Source: Xanthobacter oligotrophicus (GTDB lineage: Bacteria; Pseudomonadota; Alphaproteobacteria; Rhizobiales; Xanthobacteraceae). From it: a DNA stretch of 64,000 nucleotides. Shown here one piece after another: positions 27,017 through 37,238 of this stretch (position 1 is the stretch's first letter; each line of letters opens with the position of its first letter). Position numbers and translations under genes: made by a program. Under the pieces are notes generated by a model. That model was not told where the DNA came from. It worked only from the letters and a program-made list of their open reading frames with translations, and made no database searches. The DNA is taken from assembly GCF_008364685.1 (NCBI RefSeq), contig NZ_VTTL01000012.1:124001-188000 (forward strand), read 5' to 3'.

Positions 27017-27828
27017 CGGGCGGCATCCTCGATGGTGGAACGGCCGATGCGGCGCACCAGCTCGCGGCGATAGCGCGCGCTCGCATGCACGTCGTCGCGG
27101 GCATCGAGTTCGTAGGCGAAGGCGTTGAGCGCATCGTCGAGGGCCGCGCCCTCCAGATGCGGCCAGTCCCGCGCCACCGCCGTGTCGGCGACCCCGCCCA
27201 CGGCGAGGCGGATGCCGTGGTCACAGACGAGGGCCGCGCAGGCGACGATGGCGAAATCGCCATGCCGGCGGGCGATCTCGCGGAAGGCGGTGCCGTCCCC
27301 GTTCGCCACCGGGAAGGAGACCGCCTCGATCATCTCGTCGTCGGCCTTCGCCGTGGCCATCATGCCGGTGAAGAAATCCGCCGCCGCCACTTTCCGCCGG
27401 CTCTTGGCGGCACGCAGGTGCACGTGGCCCTTCAGCGCCACGAGGCACAGCGGCAGCTCGGCACTGGGGTCGGCATGGGCGATGGAGCCGCATACGGTGC
27501 CGCGGCTGCGGGTCTGGGCATGGCCGGTGAAGGGCAGGGCCTGCGCCACCAGCGGCAGGGTTCGGTCGAGCCCCGGCATGGTGAGAAGCCGCGCCTGTCG
27601 CACTCCCGCGCCCACCACCAGCTCGCCCTTGTGCTCGGCCAGTTCGCAGAGCGCCGGCACGCGCATGATGTCGATGAGCACTTTGGGCCGGGCGAGGCGC
27701 ATGTTCAGCATGGCCATGAAGGATTGCCCGCCGGCGAGGATGCGGGCCTCCGAGCCCTCGTTCCCCAGCACGCTCAGCGCCTCGTCCAGGCTGTCGGCGC
27801 GCACATAGTCGAAGGATGCGGGCTTCAT
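27004..27828 (-). CDS. hmfB: Molybdenum hydroxylase FAD-binding subunit (HmfB-like)
   Basis: 274-aa medium subunit (CoxM family). The FAD motif ILAGGQSFMAMLNMRLARP is near residues 31-49, followed by a second FAD segment RSRGTVCGSIAHADPSAELP, diagnostic for CoxM/XDH FAD subunits. The ATG (27828) overlaps the stop of the large-subunit gene as ATGA, which fixes the start; longer upstream readings lie inside the large subunit. Confidence 0.9.
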   Translation of the reverse strand: MKPASFDYVRADSLDEALSVLGNEGSEARILAGGQSFMAMLNMRLARPKVLIDIMRVPALCELAEHKGELVVGAGVRQARLLTMPGLDRTLPLVAQALPFTGHAQTRSRGTVCGSIAHADPSAELPLCLVALKGHVHLRAAKSRRKVAAADFFTGMMATAKADDEMIEAVSFPVANGDGTAFREIARRHGDFAIVACAALVCDHGIRLAVGGVADTAVARDWPHLEGAALDDALNAFAYELDARDDVHASARYRRELVRRIGRSTIEDAARCRA

Positions 27829-30824
27829 GGGGCGCGGCCTCCCACGAGCGCGGCCAGCCGGGCCACGAGCCGTGCGAGGAAGCCCGGCGCCGCCGCTCCG
27901 CCGCCGCCGGCCTTGCGGGCCAGCGCCGCGAAGAACTGGCCGATGATGACCTTGGCCGCGCCATCCAGCAGCCGCCCGCCGACGCTCGCCACCTTGCCCC
28001 CCACGAAGGCCTCGTAGGTGTAGGCGAGGTCGGTGCCGCCCGTGCCGTCCGGCGTTAGCGTGATACGGCCCGAGCCGCCGCCGAAGCCGAGGTTTCCGTC
28101 CACCCGGCCGCCCAGCGTCACCGCCTTTGGCGGGTCGAGGTCGGACAGGGCGACCTGCGCCTTGTAGCGGCCCTTCACCGGGCCGATGCCCAGCGTCACG
28201 TCGGCGCGGAACTGGGTGTCCGAGACCTTCATGACCCCGTGGGCGCCGGGAATGATGGATTCCAGTGTCCTCGGGTCCAGCAGCATGGCCCAGAGCGCTT
28301 CGGGCGTTGCCTTCACATGGGCCTTGCCCGCCCCGCGCATGAGCTTCTCGCCCTTCGCCCCGCCGGCGTGCGGAGCCGCAGGGGCACGCGCGCCGGCGGG
28401 GGCCGGGGCCTCCGGACCGTGGATCAGGGCAGCGATGGCGGAGGGCACCAGGGGGAGGCGCACGTCGGCGACGCCGAGGGCGTCCGCCACCGCATTGGCG
28501 AGGCAGACGGGAGTGGACATGCAATTGCCTTCGCCCACCCCCTTGGCGCCGAGCGGGGTGAAGGGCGAGGGCGTCTGCGTATGGACGATGACCGGCTCGG
28601 GCACCTCCATGGCGGTGGGCACGAGATAGTCGGCGAAGGTGCCGGTCAGGAAGCTGCCGTCGGGGCCGTAGGCATATTCTTCCAGCAGCGCCGCGCCGAG
28701 CGCGTGGGCGAAGCCGCCGCGGATCTGCCCGTCCACCATGCCGGGATGCAGGATGGTGCCGCAATCATGCGCCGTGACGTAGCGGTCGATGCGGACTTCG
28801 CCGGTGTCGCGGTCGATCTCGATGCCGCAATAATCGAAGATGAAGCCGTGGCAGAGCGAGGAATTGATGTGGTCCTCGTCGTCGGCGGCGGTCAGCTCCG
28901 GCGGTGTCCAGAACACGGTTTCGCGGATGGTGGCGGTGGTGCCGTCCGGCAACTGGCCGGGGGACCAGTGGGAGAGGGCGGCGACGCGCGAGAACGGCAG
29001 CGCATTGGCGAGATTGTCCCGTGCGCAGAGCTTGCCGCCCGCGAACACGACCTCTTCCACAGGCACGTTCAGCTGGGCCGCTGCGACGCGGGCGAGGCGC
29101 CCGGCGAGCTTGTCCGCCGCGAGCTTCGCCGCCCCCGCCACCGCGGCGGCGAAGCGGCTCGCATAATTGCCGGAAGCGATGGACCAGGCGTCCTTTGCCG
29201 TGTCCATCTCCGCATTCACCTTGATGTCGGCCGGCGTGAGGCCGAACACGTCCGCCACCACCTGCGACAGCACGGTGCGGTGGCCCTGGCCCTGGGGCAC
29301 GGAGGCCACATGCACGCTCACCGAGCCCACCGGATCGATGGCGATGGTGGCGGTGGCCTGGGCACCGTTCTTGGGACCCGCCTTGCGTCGCTCCTCCGCC
29401 GTGAGGACGGTGGCGATGTAGCCCATGTTGGAGACCGAGGGCTCCACCACCGCCGCGAAGCCGATGCCGTAGAGCCGGCCATCTGCGCGGGCCTTGTCGC
29501 GGCGGGTGCGGAGGTCGGCGAGCGTCCCGGCGGCAAGGCCCGCTTCCAGCGTGCTCTGGTAGTCCCCGGAATCGAGCAGCGCGCCGGGGGCCGTGCGATA
29601 GGGGAAGGCGCCCGCCGGGATGAGATTGCGGCGGATCACCTCCAGCGGATCGAGGCCAAGTTCGACCGCGATGCGCTGCATCAGCCGCTCAAGGGCGAAA
29701 TAGACCTGCGGCCCGCCGAAGCCCCGGTTGAGGCCGGTGGGGCATTTGTTGGTTACCACCACGCGGTTGCGTACGGCGAGGTTGCGGATGTCGTAGGCGC
29801 CGGTGAGGTTGCCGTGCATGCGGTAGAGGGTGGCCGGCTCCGGCGCGCGCAGATGGGCGCCGCAATCCTCCACCTGGTCGAAATCGAGCGCCGTGATGCG
29901 CCCGTCCGCCGTCACGGCGGCGGTGAGCGTCGTGGCGCGGTTGGTGGCGCTGACCGAGGCGGACAGATGTTCCAGCCGGTCCTCGATCCACTTCACCGGC
30001 GCTCCTGCCACCCGCGCCGCCACGGCGCCCAGCACGATGTAGGGGAAGATGCCCTGCTTGATGCCGAACGATCCGCCGCTGTCGCGCGGGGTGCGCAGGC
30101 GCAGGCGATTGCCGGGCACCTTCAGCGCCCGCGCGATCACCGCATGGATGGAGAACGGCCCCTGGAAATTGGCGAGGACATCATAGGCGTCCTCGTGCGG
30201 GTCGTATTCGGCAACAAGGCCATAAGTCTCGATGGGGGTGCAGGAATTGCGCGGATAGCGGATCGCGATGGAGACGCTCTGGGCGGCTTGCGCGAAAGCG
30301 CTCTCGGGGTCGCCATAGCGGAAGCTGCGATCGGAGGCGAGGTTGCGCGGGAAGCCCTCGTGCAGCAGCGGCGCGCCCTCGTCCAGCGCCGCCAGCGGAT
30401 CCACCACCGCGGGGCGGCTCTGGTAGCTGACCTCGATGAGGTCGAGGGCGTCTTCCGCCACATAGCGATCCTGCGCGACCACCAGCGCCACCGGCTCGCC
30501 CACGAAGCGCACGCGCTCCACCGCCATGGGCCAGCACTGCACCGGCGCCTTCACCCCCACCACCAGCGAGGTGGTGAGGCGCGCCACATCCGCGCCGGTG
30601 AGCACGGCGGCGACGCCGGGCAGCGCCTGCGCCGCCGAGGTGTCGATGGCGGTGATATCCGCATGGGCGTGGGGGGAACGCAGGATCGCCATGTGGAGCG
30701 TGCCCGGCTTCACCCCGAGATCGTCCAGATAGCGGCCGCGCCCGGTCAGGAGGGCGGCATCCTCCACGCGCTCGATGGCGCGGCCGACCCATCCGTCCGC
30801 CGTGTCGCGGGGCATGTCGAGCAT
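27825..30824 (-). CDS. hmfA: Molybdenum hydroxylase large subunit fused to a CoxG-like domain (HmfA-like)
   Basis: 999-aa protein. Residues 1 to about 800 are a CoxL/xanthine-dehydrogenase molybdopterin subunit: an N-terminal a/b hammerhead (GRGRYLDDL), the FGGP-type Mo-site loop in LNRGFGGPQVYFALERL, GQGHRTVLSQ, and the catalytic Glu765 in AKGVGEGNCMS. After an Ala/Pro/Gly linker, about residues 825-970 form an SRPBCC/CoxG-like domain (MRGAGKAHVKATPEALWAMLLDPRTLESIIPG...), usually a separate membrane-recruiting maturation protein. In the hmf pathway HmfABC is 2-furoyl-CoA dehydrogenase, hydroxylating the ring. First gene of the minus-strand series, whose order large-FAD-FeS-ligase-hydratase equals hmfABCDE. 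Confidence 0.85.
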   Translation of the reverse strand: MLDMPRDTADGWVGRAIERVEDAALLTGRGRYLDDLGVKPGTLHMAILRSPHAHADITAIDTSAAQALPGVAAVLTGADVARLTTSLVVGVKAPVQCWPMAVERVRFVGEPVALVVAQDRYVAEDALDLIEVSYQSRPAVVDPLAALDEGAPLLHEGFPRNLASDRSFRYGDPESAFAQAAQSVSIAIRYPRNSCTPIETYGLVAEYDPHEDAYDVLANFQGPFSIHAVIARALKVPGNRLRLRTPRDSGGSFGIKQGIFPYIVLGAVAARVAGAPVKWIEDRLEHLSASVSATNRATTLTAAVTADGRITALDFDQVEDCGAHLRAPEPATLYRMHGNLTGAYDIRNLAVRNRVVVTNKCPTGLNRGFGGPQVYFALERLMQRIAVELGLDPLEVIRRNLIPAGAFPYRTAPGALLDSGDYQSTLEAGLAAGTLADLRTRRDKARADGRLYGIGFAAVVEPSVSNMGYIATVLTAEERRKAGPKNGAQATATIAIDPVGSVSVHVASVPQGQGHRTVLSQVVADVFGLTPADIKVNAEMDTAKDAWSIASGNYASRFAAAVAGAAKLAADKLAGRLARVAAAQLNVPVEEVVFAGGKLCARDNLANALPFSRVAALSHWSPGQLPDGTTATIRETVFWTPPELTAADDEDHINSSLCHGFIFDYCGIEIDRDTGEVRIDRYVTAHDCGTILHPGMVDGQIRGGFAHALGAALLEEYAYGPDGSFLTGTFADYLVPTAMEVPEPVIVHTQTPSPFTPLGAKGVGEGNCMSTPVCLANAVADALGVADVRLPLVPSAIAALIHGPEAPAPAGARAPAAPHAGGAKGEKLMRGAGKAHVKATPEALWAMLLDPRTLESIIPGAHGVMKVSDTQFRADVTLGIGPVKGRYKAQVALSDLDPPKAVTLGGRVDGNLGFGGGSGRITLTPDGTGGTDLAYTYEAFVGGKVASVGGRLLDGAAKVIIGQFFAALARKAGGGGAAAPGFLARLVARLAALVGGRAP

Positions 30825-31017
30825 TCCGGCGCTTCCCTGTTGCGCACCGCTTCGGCGGTTGCGCTGTGTTGGCGGGAAGGTGCCGGCTGGACGCGACCCG
30901 GACCATGCCGAGCCGTCTCATCATTTACCCGGGAGTCTCATTTCCCATGGTGCGCTGCGGCGGAAACGGCGTCTCCAGGCCGGTCGGCGCGACCGCCGCG
31001 GGAGAGCGGCCCAGCCC

Positions 31018-31857
31018 TCACAGCGCCATGCGGGAAATGGTGCGGAAGGCGCTGGGCGTCACGCCCGTATGATCGCGGAAGAAGCGGGTGAAATGGGAGG
31101 GAGCAGCAAAGCCCAGGCGCTCGCCGATGTCGGTGAAGCTCTTGTCCTCGGAGGTCACCGCCGCCACCGCCGCCTCCACCCGCATCACGTTGAGAAAGAT
31201 GCGCGGCGGCACATTGGTGGAGGCCTCGAACAGGCGGAAGAAGTGGGCGCGCGACAGGCCTGCCCCCTTCGCCATGGCGGTTGTGTCCACATCGTCGGCG
31301 AGGTTGGCGCGCATGCCCTCCACCACGCGGCGGATGCGCCAGTCCATGCGCCTTTGGTCGTCGAGGGCGCGGATGGAGAAGGTGCGCCACGGCGTGAAGC
31401 GCTCCACCACGGCGATCATGAGATCGGCGAGCAGCGCCTCGTGCGTCGCATTCGCATCCGGGCGCGCCATCATCTCCTCCGCCAGGTCGTGGGCGAGGCG
31501 GTGGATGCGCGGCGAGACTTCCCCGCACGGCTGCTCGAAGAAGCCGGGAATGCCGGAGGCGCCCCAGCCCGGTCGGAAGGTCTTCAGCCACTCCGGCTCG
31601 ATATAGAGGGCAAGGATGACCGTCTTCGGCTGCTCGGGATCGTGAACATAGGCATGGGGCTCCCAGCCGCTCACCAGAACGGCGGTGCGGTCGGTGAGGG
31701 GGACGATGCCCTCGCCGACCGCGAACGTGGTGTCCGCGCCTTCCACCTTCAGCAACACGTGGCAGTGGGGGTGGGCATGGCGCACCAGCGAGCGGTCCAT
31801 GTCCAGGAGCGCCACCCGTCCGAATGCGCCGTGCGCGATCCTCAAAGCATTGGACAT
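31018..31857 (-). CDS. AraC-family regulator with cupin-like sensor
   Basis: 279-aa regulator. The N-terminal half has a cupin-like ligand pocket (RHAHPHCHVLLKVEGADTTF, YVHDPEQPKTVILALYIEPEWL). The C-terminal AraC double HTH has VDTTAMAKGAGLSRAHFFRLFEASTNVPPRIFLNVMRVE and FTDIGERLGFAAPSHFTRFFRDHTGVTPSAFR. It sits between the ABC permease gene (16 nt upstream, same strand) and the molybdenum hydroxylase unit (192 nt downstream), so it may be co-transcribed with the importer and control hmfA-H. Effector unknown; a furan acid is the simplest guess. Confidence 0.87.
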   Translation of the reverse strand: MSNALRIAHGAFGRVALLDMDRSLVRHAHPHCHVLLKVEGADTTFAVGEGIVPLTDRTAVLVSGWEPHAYVHDPEQPKTVILALYIEPEWLKTFRPGWGASGIPGFFEQPCGEVSPRIHRLAHDLAEEMMARPDANATHEALLADLMIAVVERFTPWRTFSIRALDDQRRMDWRIRRVVEGMRANLADDVDTTAMAKGAGLSRAHFFRLFEASTNVPPRIFLNVMRVEAAVAAVTSEDKSFTDIGERLGFAAPSHFTRFFRDHTGVTPSAFRTISRMAL

Positions 31858-31873
31858 GCGGCGCTCCCGTGCG

Positions 31874-32646
31874 TCAGGTCCTTGCCTTCCATGGGATCAG
31901 CAAACGCTCCACCTCGTCAAGGATGGCGGAAAAGATGAAGCCGAGCAGGGCGATGACGAGCAGTCCCACATACATGGTATCCACGGTGAGGACCTGCCAC
32001 GCATTCCAGATCATGTAGCCGATGCCGTCGGAGGCGGCCACCATCTCGGAGATGGCGATGAGGATGAGACCCATGCCCATGGCCAGCTTCACCCCCGCCA
32101 TGATGGAGGGCAGCGCCCCCGGCAGCGCGATGGTGCGGAACACCTGCCAGCGGCTGGCGCGGAAATTGTGGCCCACGTCCAGGTAGATCTTGTCGATATT
32201 GGCGACCCCCATCACCGTATTGATGAGGATGGGATAGAAGGCGCCGAGCGCCACCATCACCACCTTCGAGGTCTCGCCCAGCCCGAAGATGAGCAGCACC
32301 AAAGGCAGGATTGCGCTTTTCGGGATCGGATAGGTGGCCGAGATCAGCGGGTCGATGGCGGCGCGCAGGGGCCGGGAGATGCCCATGGCGAGGCCGAGGA
32401 ACAGGGCCGGCACCCCGCCCACCAGCATGCCGAGCAGGAGCCGGCGCAGGCTGGCGGCGAGGTTGGTCCACAATTCGCCCGACGCGACGAGCGCGCCGAA
32501 GGTGTGCACGATGCTCGACGGCGCGGGGAAGAAGCGCGCGTCGATGAGCCCGGTGCGGGCGGCGGCTTCCCACAGGCCCAGCAGGGCAAGGGGCGTCAGG
32601 AAGCCGATGAACCGCTCCGCGCCGTGGAAGCTCCTGTGCTTCGCCA

Positions 32647-32647
<1 letters not shown>
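31874..32647 (-). CDS. ABC importer permease (SsuC/TauC type)
   Basis: 257-aa inner-membrane permease with about six helices and the EAA loop GHNFRASRWQVFRTIALPGALPSIMAGVKLAMGMG. The family motif PIPKSAILPLVLLIFGLGETSK is typical of nitrate/sulfonate/taurine-type permeases. Its ATG overlaps the TGA of the ATPase gene. Works with the ATPase and the NMT1-type receptor encoded just upstream. Confidence 0.9.
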
Positions 32648-33483
<836 letters not shown>

Positions 33484-33591
33484 GGTCCTTGTTCCTCCCG
33501 CTCGCGCTTGACGCCCCATTGCCATTTCGAGGGACCGGGGTCTTGTGGTTGATGCCAGGATGGGGCTCCGGATCGCCCGGCGCCCCGCGCG

Positions 33592-34632
33592 TCAGTTCTG
33601 TGCGACCTTGTAGGGGCCCAGAACCTTCACCGCCGCGGTGGCGAACGAGGCATCCACCACGTCCTCCACCTTGGCGGGACGTTCGAGATAGCCGTTCTCG
33701 GTGAAGAACTTGAGGTCGGCCGCAAGGCTCGGCATGTCCACCGCGCCGTCGGGGTTGATGCCGTTCGGGATCATCTTCGCGAACAGCTCGGCGTCCTTGA
33801 GGCCGGTGGTGCGCATGATGGTCTTGATGACCTCGGGGGCACCCTTGCCGTCGAACCTGCCGCCGGCGGTGGCATCGTTGAAGATGCGGGCCGCCTTCAC
33901 GTAAGCCACCATGAAGCGCTGGGCCACATCGCGCCGCTTGGCGATGAAGTCGCCGCCGTAGAGCAGCACGGCCACCTGCTGGTTGGGATAGCCGTCCACC
34001 ACGAAACGCACCGCCACGCCATTGTTCACCGCCTGGGTGGCCGAGGGCTCGGTGGTGATGGCGGCATCGATGGCGCCGGTGGTGAAGGCGGCGATCTGTT
34101 GCGGATAGCCGATATAGATGTGGTTGACGTCCTTGTAGGTGAGGCCGTGCTTTCCAAGGATGTGGGCAAGCTTGGCATTGGTCGCCGCACCCGGTCCCAC
34201 GGAGCCAATCTTCAGGCCCTTCAGGTCGGCGATGCTCTTCACCTTGCCGCTGTCCACCAGATCCTTGCGGACCAGCAGCGGCATGTAGTCGTAATGGACC
34301 GGGGTCGAGCCCTTGTCCGCCACCACCTTGATGTCGATGCCCCGTGCCGAGGCGTTGTACAGGCCGGCGGAGGAGGCGCCCGCGCCCACGTCGATCTGGC
34401 CGGCGCCCAGCGGCGCGATCATCTTCGGGCCGGAATCGAAGGTGACCAGTTCCACCTCCAGACCCTGCTCGGCGAAGAAGCCGCGCTCGACGCCGAGGTG
34501 AAAGACCACGTCGGACACCACGTTGTTGATGCCCACCTTGACCTTGTCCGCGGCATGGGCGGCGGCGGCGCCGAACAGGGCCGCGGCCAGTGCCCCTGCG
34601 GCCACCAGGCTGCGTGTCGTCTTCAGGAACAT
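33592..34632 (-). CDS. ABC importer periplasmic receptor (NMT1/TauA family)
   Basis: 346-aa solute-binding protein with a signal peptide (TRSLVAAGALAAALFGAAAAHA, cleaved near residue 27) and the NMT1-like fold: KVGINNVVSDVVFHLGVERGFFAEQGLEVELV, GQIDVGAGASSAGLYNA and LKGLKIGSVGPGAATNAKLAHIL. GGGAGG stands 5 nt before the ATG. Family members bind sulfonates, nitrate analogues, thiamine precursors, phthalate or other aromatic acids. The neighbouring UbiD/UbiX pair suggests a carboxylated ring compound such as furan-2,5-dicarboxylate (inference). Confidence 0.9.
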   Translation of the reverse strand: MFLKTTRSLVAAGALAAALFGAAAAHAADKVKVGINNVVSDVVFHLGVERGFFAEQGLEVELVTFDSGPKMIAPLGAGQIDVGAGASSAGLYNASARGIDIKVVADKGSTPVHYDYMPLLVRKDLVDSGKVKSIADLKGLKIGSVGPGAATNAKLAHILGKHGLTYKDVNHIYIGYPQQIAAFTTGAIDAAITTEPSATQAVNNGVAVRFVVDGYPNQQVAVLLYGGDFIAKRRDVAQRFMVAYVKAARIFNDATAGGRFDGKGAPEVIKTIMRTTGLKDAELFAKMIPNGINPDGAVDMPSLAADLKFFTENGYLERPAKVEDVVDASFATAAVKVLGPYKVAQN

Positions 34633-34839
34633 TCCATCCTCCCGGTGTGGACCGCGCGCCGATCGGCCTGCATCGCAGGCGTACCGGGCCGTGCGGCCTC
34701 TTTTGCTGTCCGGTCCACCTGGGGCGGCCGGCTTCTAGCGAATTTTACACGAGGCTCTTCTTGCAAGCCCCCATCGCCACCGCCCAGCGGGCGGTCCGTT
34801 GCACAACACGCTCACGAAGCCTTCTTCACGATGTCGACT

Positions 34840-36270
34840 TCACGATAATTGGGCGACGATGCGGGCGAAGGCGGCGTTGGGATCCTTCACCAGCACCTCG
34901 GAGAGGTCCACGTCCTCCTCGCCCTTCACATGGATGCGGCGGAAGGCGAGGGGATCGTCGGAGAGCGGGGCGGTGGCATCAAGGCCCAGCTTCGCGCTGA
35001 TACCGTCCTGCGTCGACGGATCGAGCTTGGAGCCTTGCGCGCCGGCCACCACCACCATGTCGCGGTCCGCCTGGAAGCGGGTCGCGATCGCCCATTCGAT
35101 CTCGTCGGGGCTGGAAATGTCCACGTCCTTGTCCACCACCACCACCTGCTTGATGTCGTAGTGGCCGCCGAACGCGCCCATGATGATGTTCTTGGGCTCG
35201 CCCTCGCTCACCTTGTCGATCTTCACCACCAGATGATAGCGGCAGGTTCCGCCGCGGGTGAGCCGCACGTCGAGCACGTTGGGGAATGAGCGCTTGAGAT
35301 GCTGGAGCAAGGTTGCCTCGCGGGGCACGCCGCCGAGCACCAGATGCTCGAAGCTGCCGCCGACGATGGTGTGGAAGATGGGATGCCGGCGATGGGTGAT
35401 GGCGTCCACCTGGATCACCTCGCGGGCGGCGCGCGGGCCGTAATATTGCGGGAACTCGCCGAACGGGCCCTCAGGCTCGCGGACCCTGGGCAGGATGCGG
35501 CCTTCCACCACGATCTCGGCGCAGGCCGGCACCCGCACCGCATTGGTCTTGCACTTCACCACCTCCACCGGGCGGCCGAGGAGCGCGCCGGCGATCTCCA
35601 TCTCGTCCTCGTCGAGGGCGCAGATGGCCTGGGAGGCCAAAAGCAGCGCTGGGTGCACGCCGATGACGATGGCGATTTCCAGCCCCTCGCCCGCCTGCTC
35701 CGCCATGCGGTAGTAAGCGAGGGTGTGGCGGGGCAAAAGCAGCACGCCGATGCGGTCCGGCCCGCTGATCTGGCAGCGGTGGATGGAGACATTCTGGATG
35801 CCGGTGACCGGGTTGCGCGCGATGAGCAGTCCGGCGGTGATGTAGGGGCCGCTGTCCAATGCGTTGTGCTTGGGAATGGGCAACTGCCTCAGCAGGTCTA
35901 CGTCGGTGTGCACGACGTCCTGTGCTGCTGCCGAAGTGACTTCCACGCACGGCAGCGGGTCGCGGGCGGCGGCGAGGAAGTGGGCGAGCAACTCGTCCTC
36001 GCCCACCCCCAGGGCGTCGGCCACCCAGGCGCGCTGGGTGAAGAGATTGACCACCACCGGGATGTCGTGACCGTCGGGTCGGGGAAACAGCACCGCCTTG
36101 TCCCGCTCCGTGCGCTTGGCGACGGCGGCGAGTTCGTCGATGAGGGAGATGTTCTCCTTCGCCACCGCCAGTTCCCCCCGCGCCGCGAGGGCGGCGAGCC
36201 AGGCGCGCAGATCGGCGGATGCCTGGGCTGGAACAGGGCGGGGACGGGGCTCGCTGCGCATGGTCGTCAT
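34840..36270 (-). CDS. hmfF: UbiD-family prenylated-FMN decarboxylase (HmfF-like)
   Basis: 476-aa reversible (de)carboxylase that uses prenylated FMN and Mn2+. Family blocks: SGPYITAGLLIARNPVTGIQNVSIHRCQI (metal/prFMN site), VEGRILPRVREPEGPFGEFPQYYGP with the conserved Glu/Arg region, and GGSFEHLVLGGVPREATLLQHLK. Length is typical. It lies 60 nt downstream of the ubiX homologue that makes its cofactor. In hmf clusters HmfF converts furan-2,5-dicarboxylate to 2-furoate; pyrrole- or indole-carboxylate decarboxylases are close relatives, so the substrate is inferred from context. ATG 36261 is an alternative start. Confidence 0.87.
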   Translation of the reverse strand: MTTMRSEPRPRPVPAQASADLRAWLAALAARGELAVAKENISLIDELAAVAKRTERDKAVLFPRPDGHDIPVVVNLFTQRAWVADALGVGEDELLAHFLAAARDPLPCVEVTSAAAQDVVHTDVDLLRQLPIPKHNALDSGPYITAGLLIARNPVTGIQNVSIHRCQISGPDRIGVLLLPRHTLAYYRMAEQAGEGLEIAIVIGVHPALLLASQAICALDEDEMEIAGALLGRPVEVVKCKTNAVRVPACAEIVVEGRILPRVREPEGPFGEFPQYYGPRAAREVIQVDAITHRRHPIFHTIVGGSFEHLVLGGVPREATLLQHLKRSFPNVLDVRLTRGGTCRYHLVVKIDKVSEGEPKNIIMGAFGGHYDIKQVVVVDKDVDISSPDEIEWAIATRFQADRDMVVVAGAQGSKLDPSTQDGISAKLGLDATAPLSDDPLAFRRIHVKGEEDVDLSEVLVKDPNAAFARIVAQLS

Positions 36271-36330
36271 CTTTCGGTCGGCTGGACGGCGTGTGGCGTG
36301 GAAACAGGGTCGGCCGGTTGTTGCTTGGCC

Positions 36331-36945
36331 TCAGGTTTTCACCTGCCGAAGCGGCGGCGTGCGGCGCTTGAGGCCGGCGTCCTCGCCCCAGCGGCGCACG
36401 ATGCCGAGGTCGATGTCGAACAGGTCGAGCACGCGCCCGACCGTGTGGTCGATGAGGTCTTCCAGGCTCGCCGGCTTGGCGTAGAAGGCCGGCACCGGCG
36501 GGGCGATGATGGCGCCCATCTCGGACAGTGCCGTCATGGTGCGCAGGTGGCCGGTGTGCAACGGGGTTTCCCGCGCCATCAGCACCAGGCGCCGGCGCTC
36601 CTTCAACACCACGTCGGCGGCGCGGGTGAGCAGGGTGGAGGTGACACCCGAGCAGATCTCGGACATGGAGCGCATGGAGCAGGGGGCCACCACCATGCCC
36701 ATGGTGCGGAACGAGCCGGAGGAAATGGCGGAGGCCATGTCTTCGATGGAATGGGTGACGTTCGCCATCGCCTTCACGTCGGCGATCTTCAGGTCGGTCT
36801 CGTAGGCGAAGGTGATTTCCGCCGTCTTCGACATGACGAGGTGCGTCTCCACCCCGGCATTGCGCAGGAGCTGGAGCATGCGCACGCCGTACATCACGCC
36901 TGAAGCGCCGGAAATGCCGATGATGAGCCGCTTCTGATCCAGCAT
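36331..36945 (-). CDS. ubiX: UbiX-family flavin prenyltransferase (HmfG-like)
   Basis: 204-aa enzyme that attaches a dimethylallyl group to reduced FMN to form prFMN. It shows LIIGISGASGVMYGVRMLQLL at the N-terminus, the VVAPCSMRSMSEICSGVTSTLLTRAADVVLKERRRLVLMARETPLHTGHLRTM core that binds flavin and prenyl phosphate, and the family end MGAIIAPPVPAFYAKPASLEDLIDHTVGRVLD. AGAGGT precedes the ATG. It supplies cofactor to the UbiD enzyme in the same short unit and equals hmfG by position. It diverges from the LysR gene. Confidence 0.92.
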   Translation of the reverse strand: MLDQKRLIIGISGASGVMYGVRMLQLLRNAGVETHLVMSKTAEITFAYETDLKIADVKAMANVTHSIEDMASAISSGSFRTMGMVVAPCSMRSMSEICSGVTSTLLTRAADVVLKERRRLVLMARETPLHTGHLRTMTALSEMGAIIAPPVPAFYAKPASLEDLIDHTVGRVLDLFDIDLGIVRRWGEDAGLKRRTPPLRQVKT

Positions 36946-37147
36946 GACGAGACCTCTGCGTGCCGACGGGCGGCGACGGGGGAACGGTTCAGCATGCGGG
37001 ACGAGCGACGGCGCGGAGCGCCCCGGGGCATCCGAGCGCCTTGGCCTGCGTGCTGCCTCCTCCCGCGCCGACGTGCAGTTTCTGCCTTCTTGGCGCCGGG
37101 CCCTGACGCACAGGAAAGAGCCCGTTGATCAAGTCATAGATGACATG

Positions 37148-37177
37148 GATAATCACTTCAAATAATGAATGATTATC
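37148..37177. promoter_or_regulatory. Palindrome, candidate LysR operator
   Basis: GATAATCA-N14-TGATTATC, a perfect 8-bp inverted repeat in an AT-rich patch of the ubiX/lysR divergent region. Size and place fit a LysR-type binding site covering the ubiX-ubiD promoter. Confidence 0.55.
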
Positions 37178-37179
37178 GA

Positions 37180-37199
37180 GATCATCAGTCTTGATGATC
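37180..37199. promoter_or_regulatory. Second palindrome before the LysR gene
   Basis: GATCATCA-N4-TGATGATC, a perfect 8-4-8 inverted repeat 40 nt before the LysR start and 2 nt from the palindrome at 37148-37177. Probably an autoregulatory site. Confidence 0.55.
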
Positions 37200-37238
37200 G
37201 CTGCGGCCGCAATGCCGCTTCGCTCGGGGGGGAACGCC

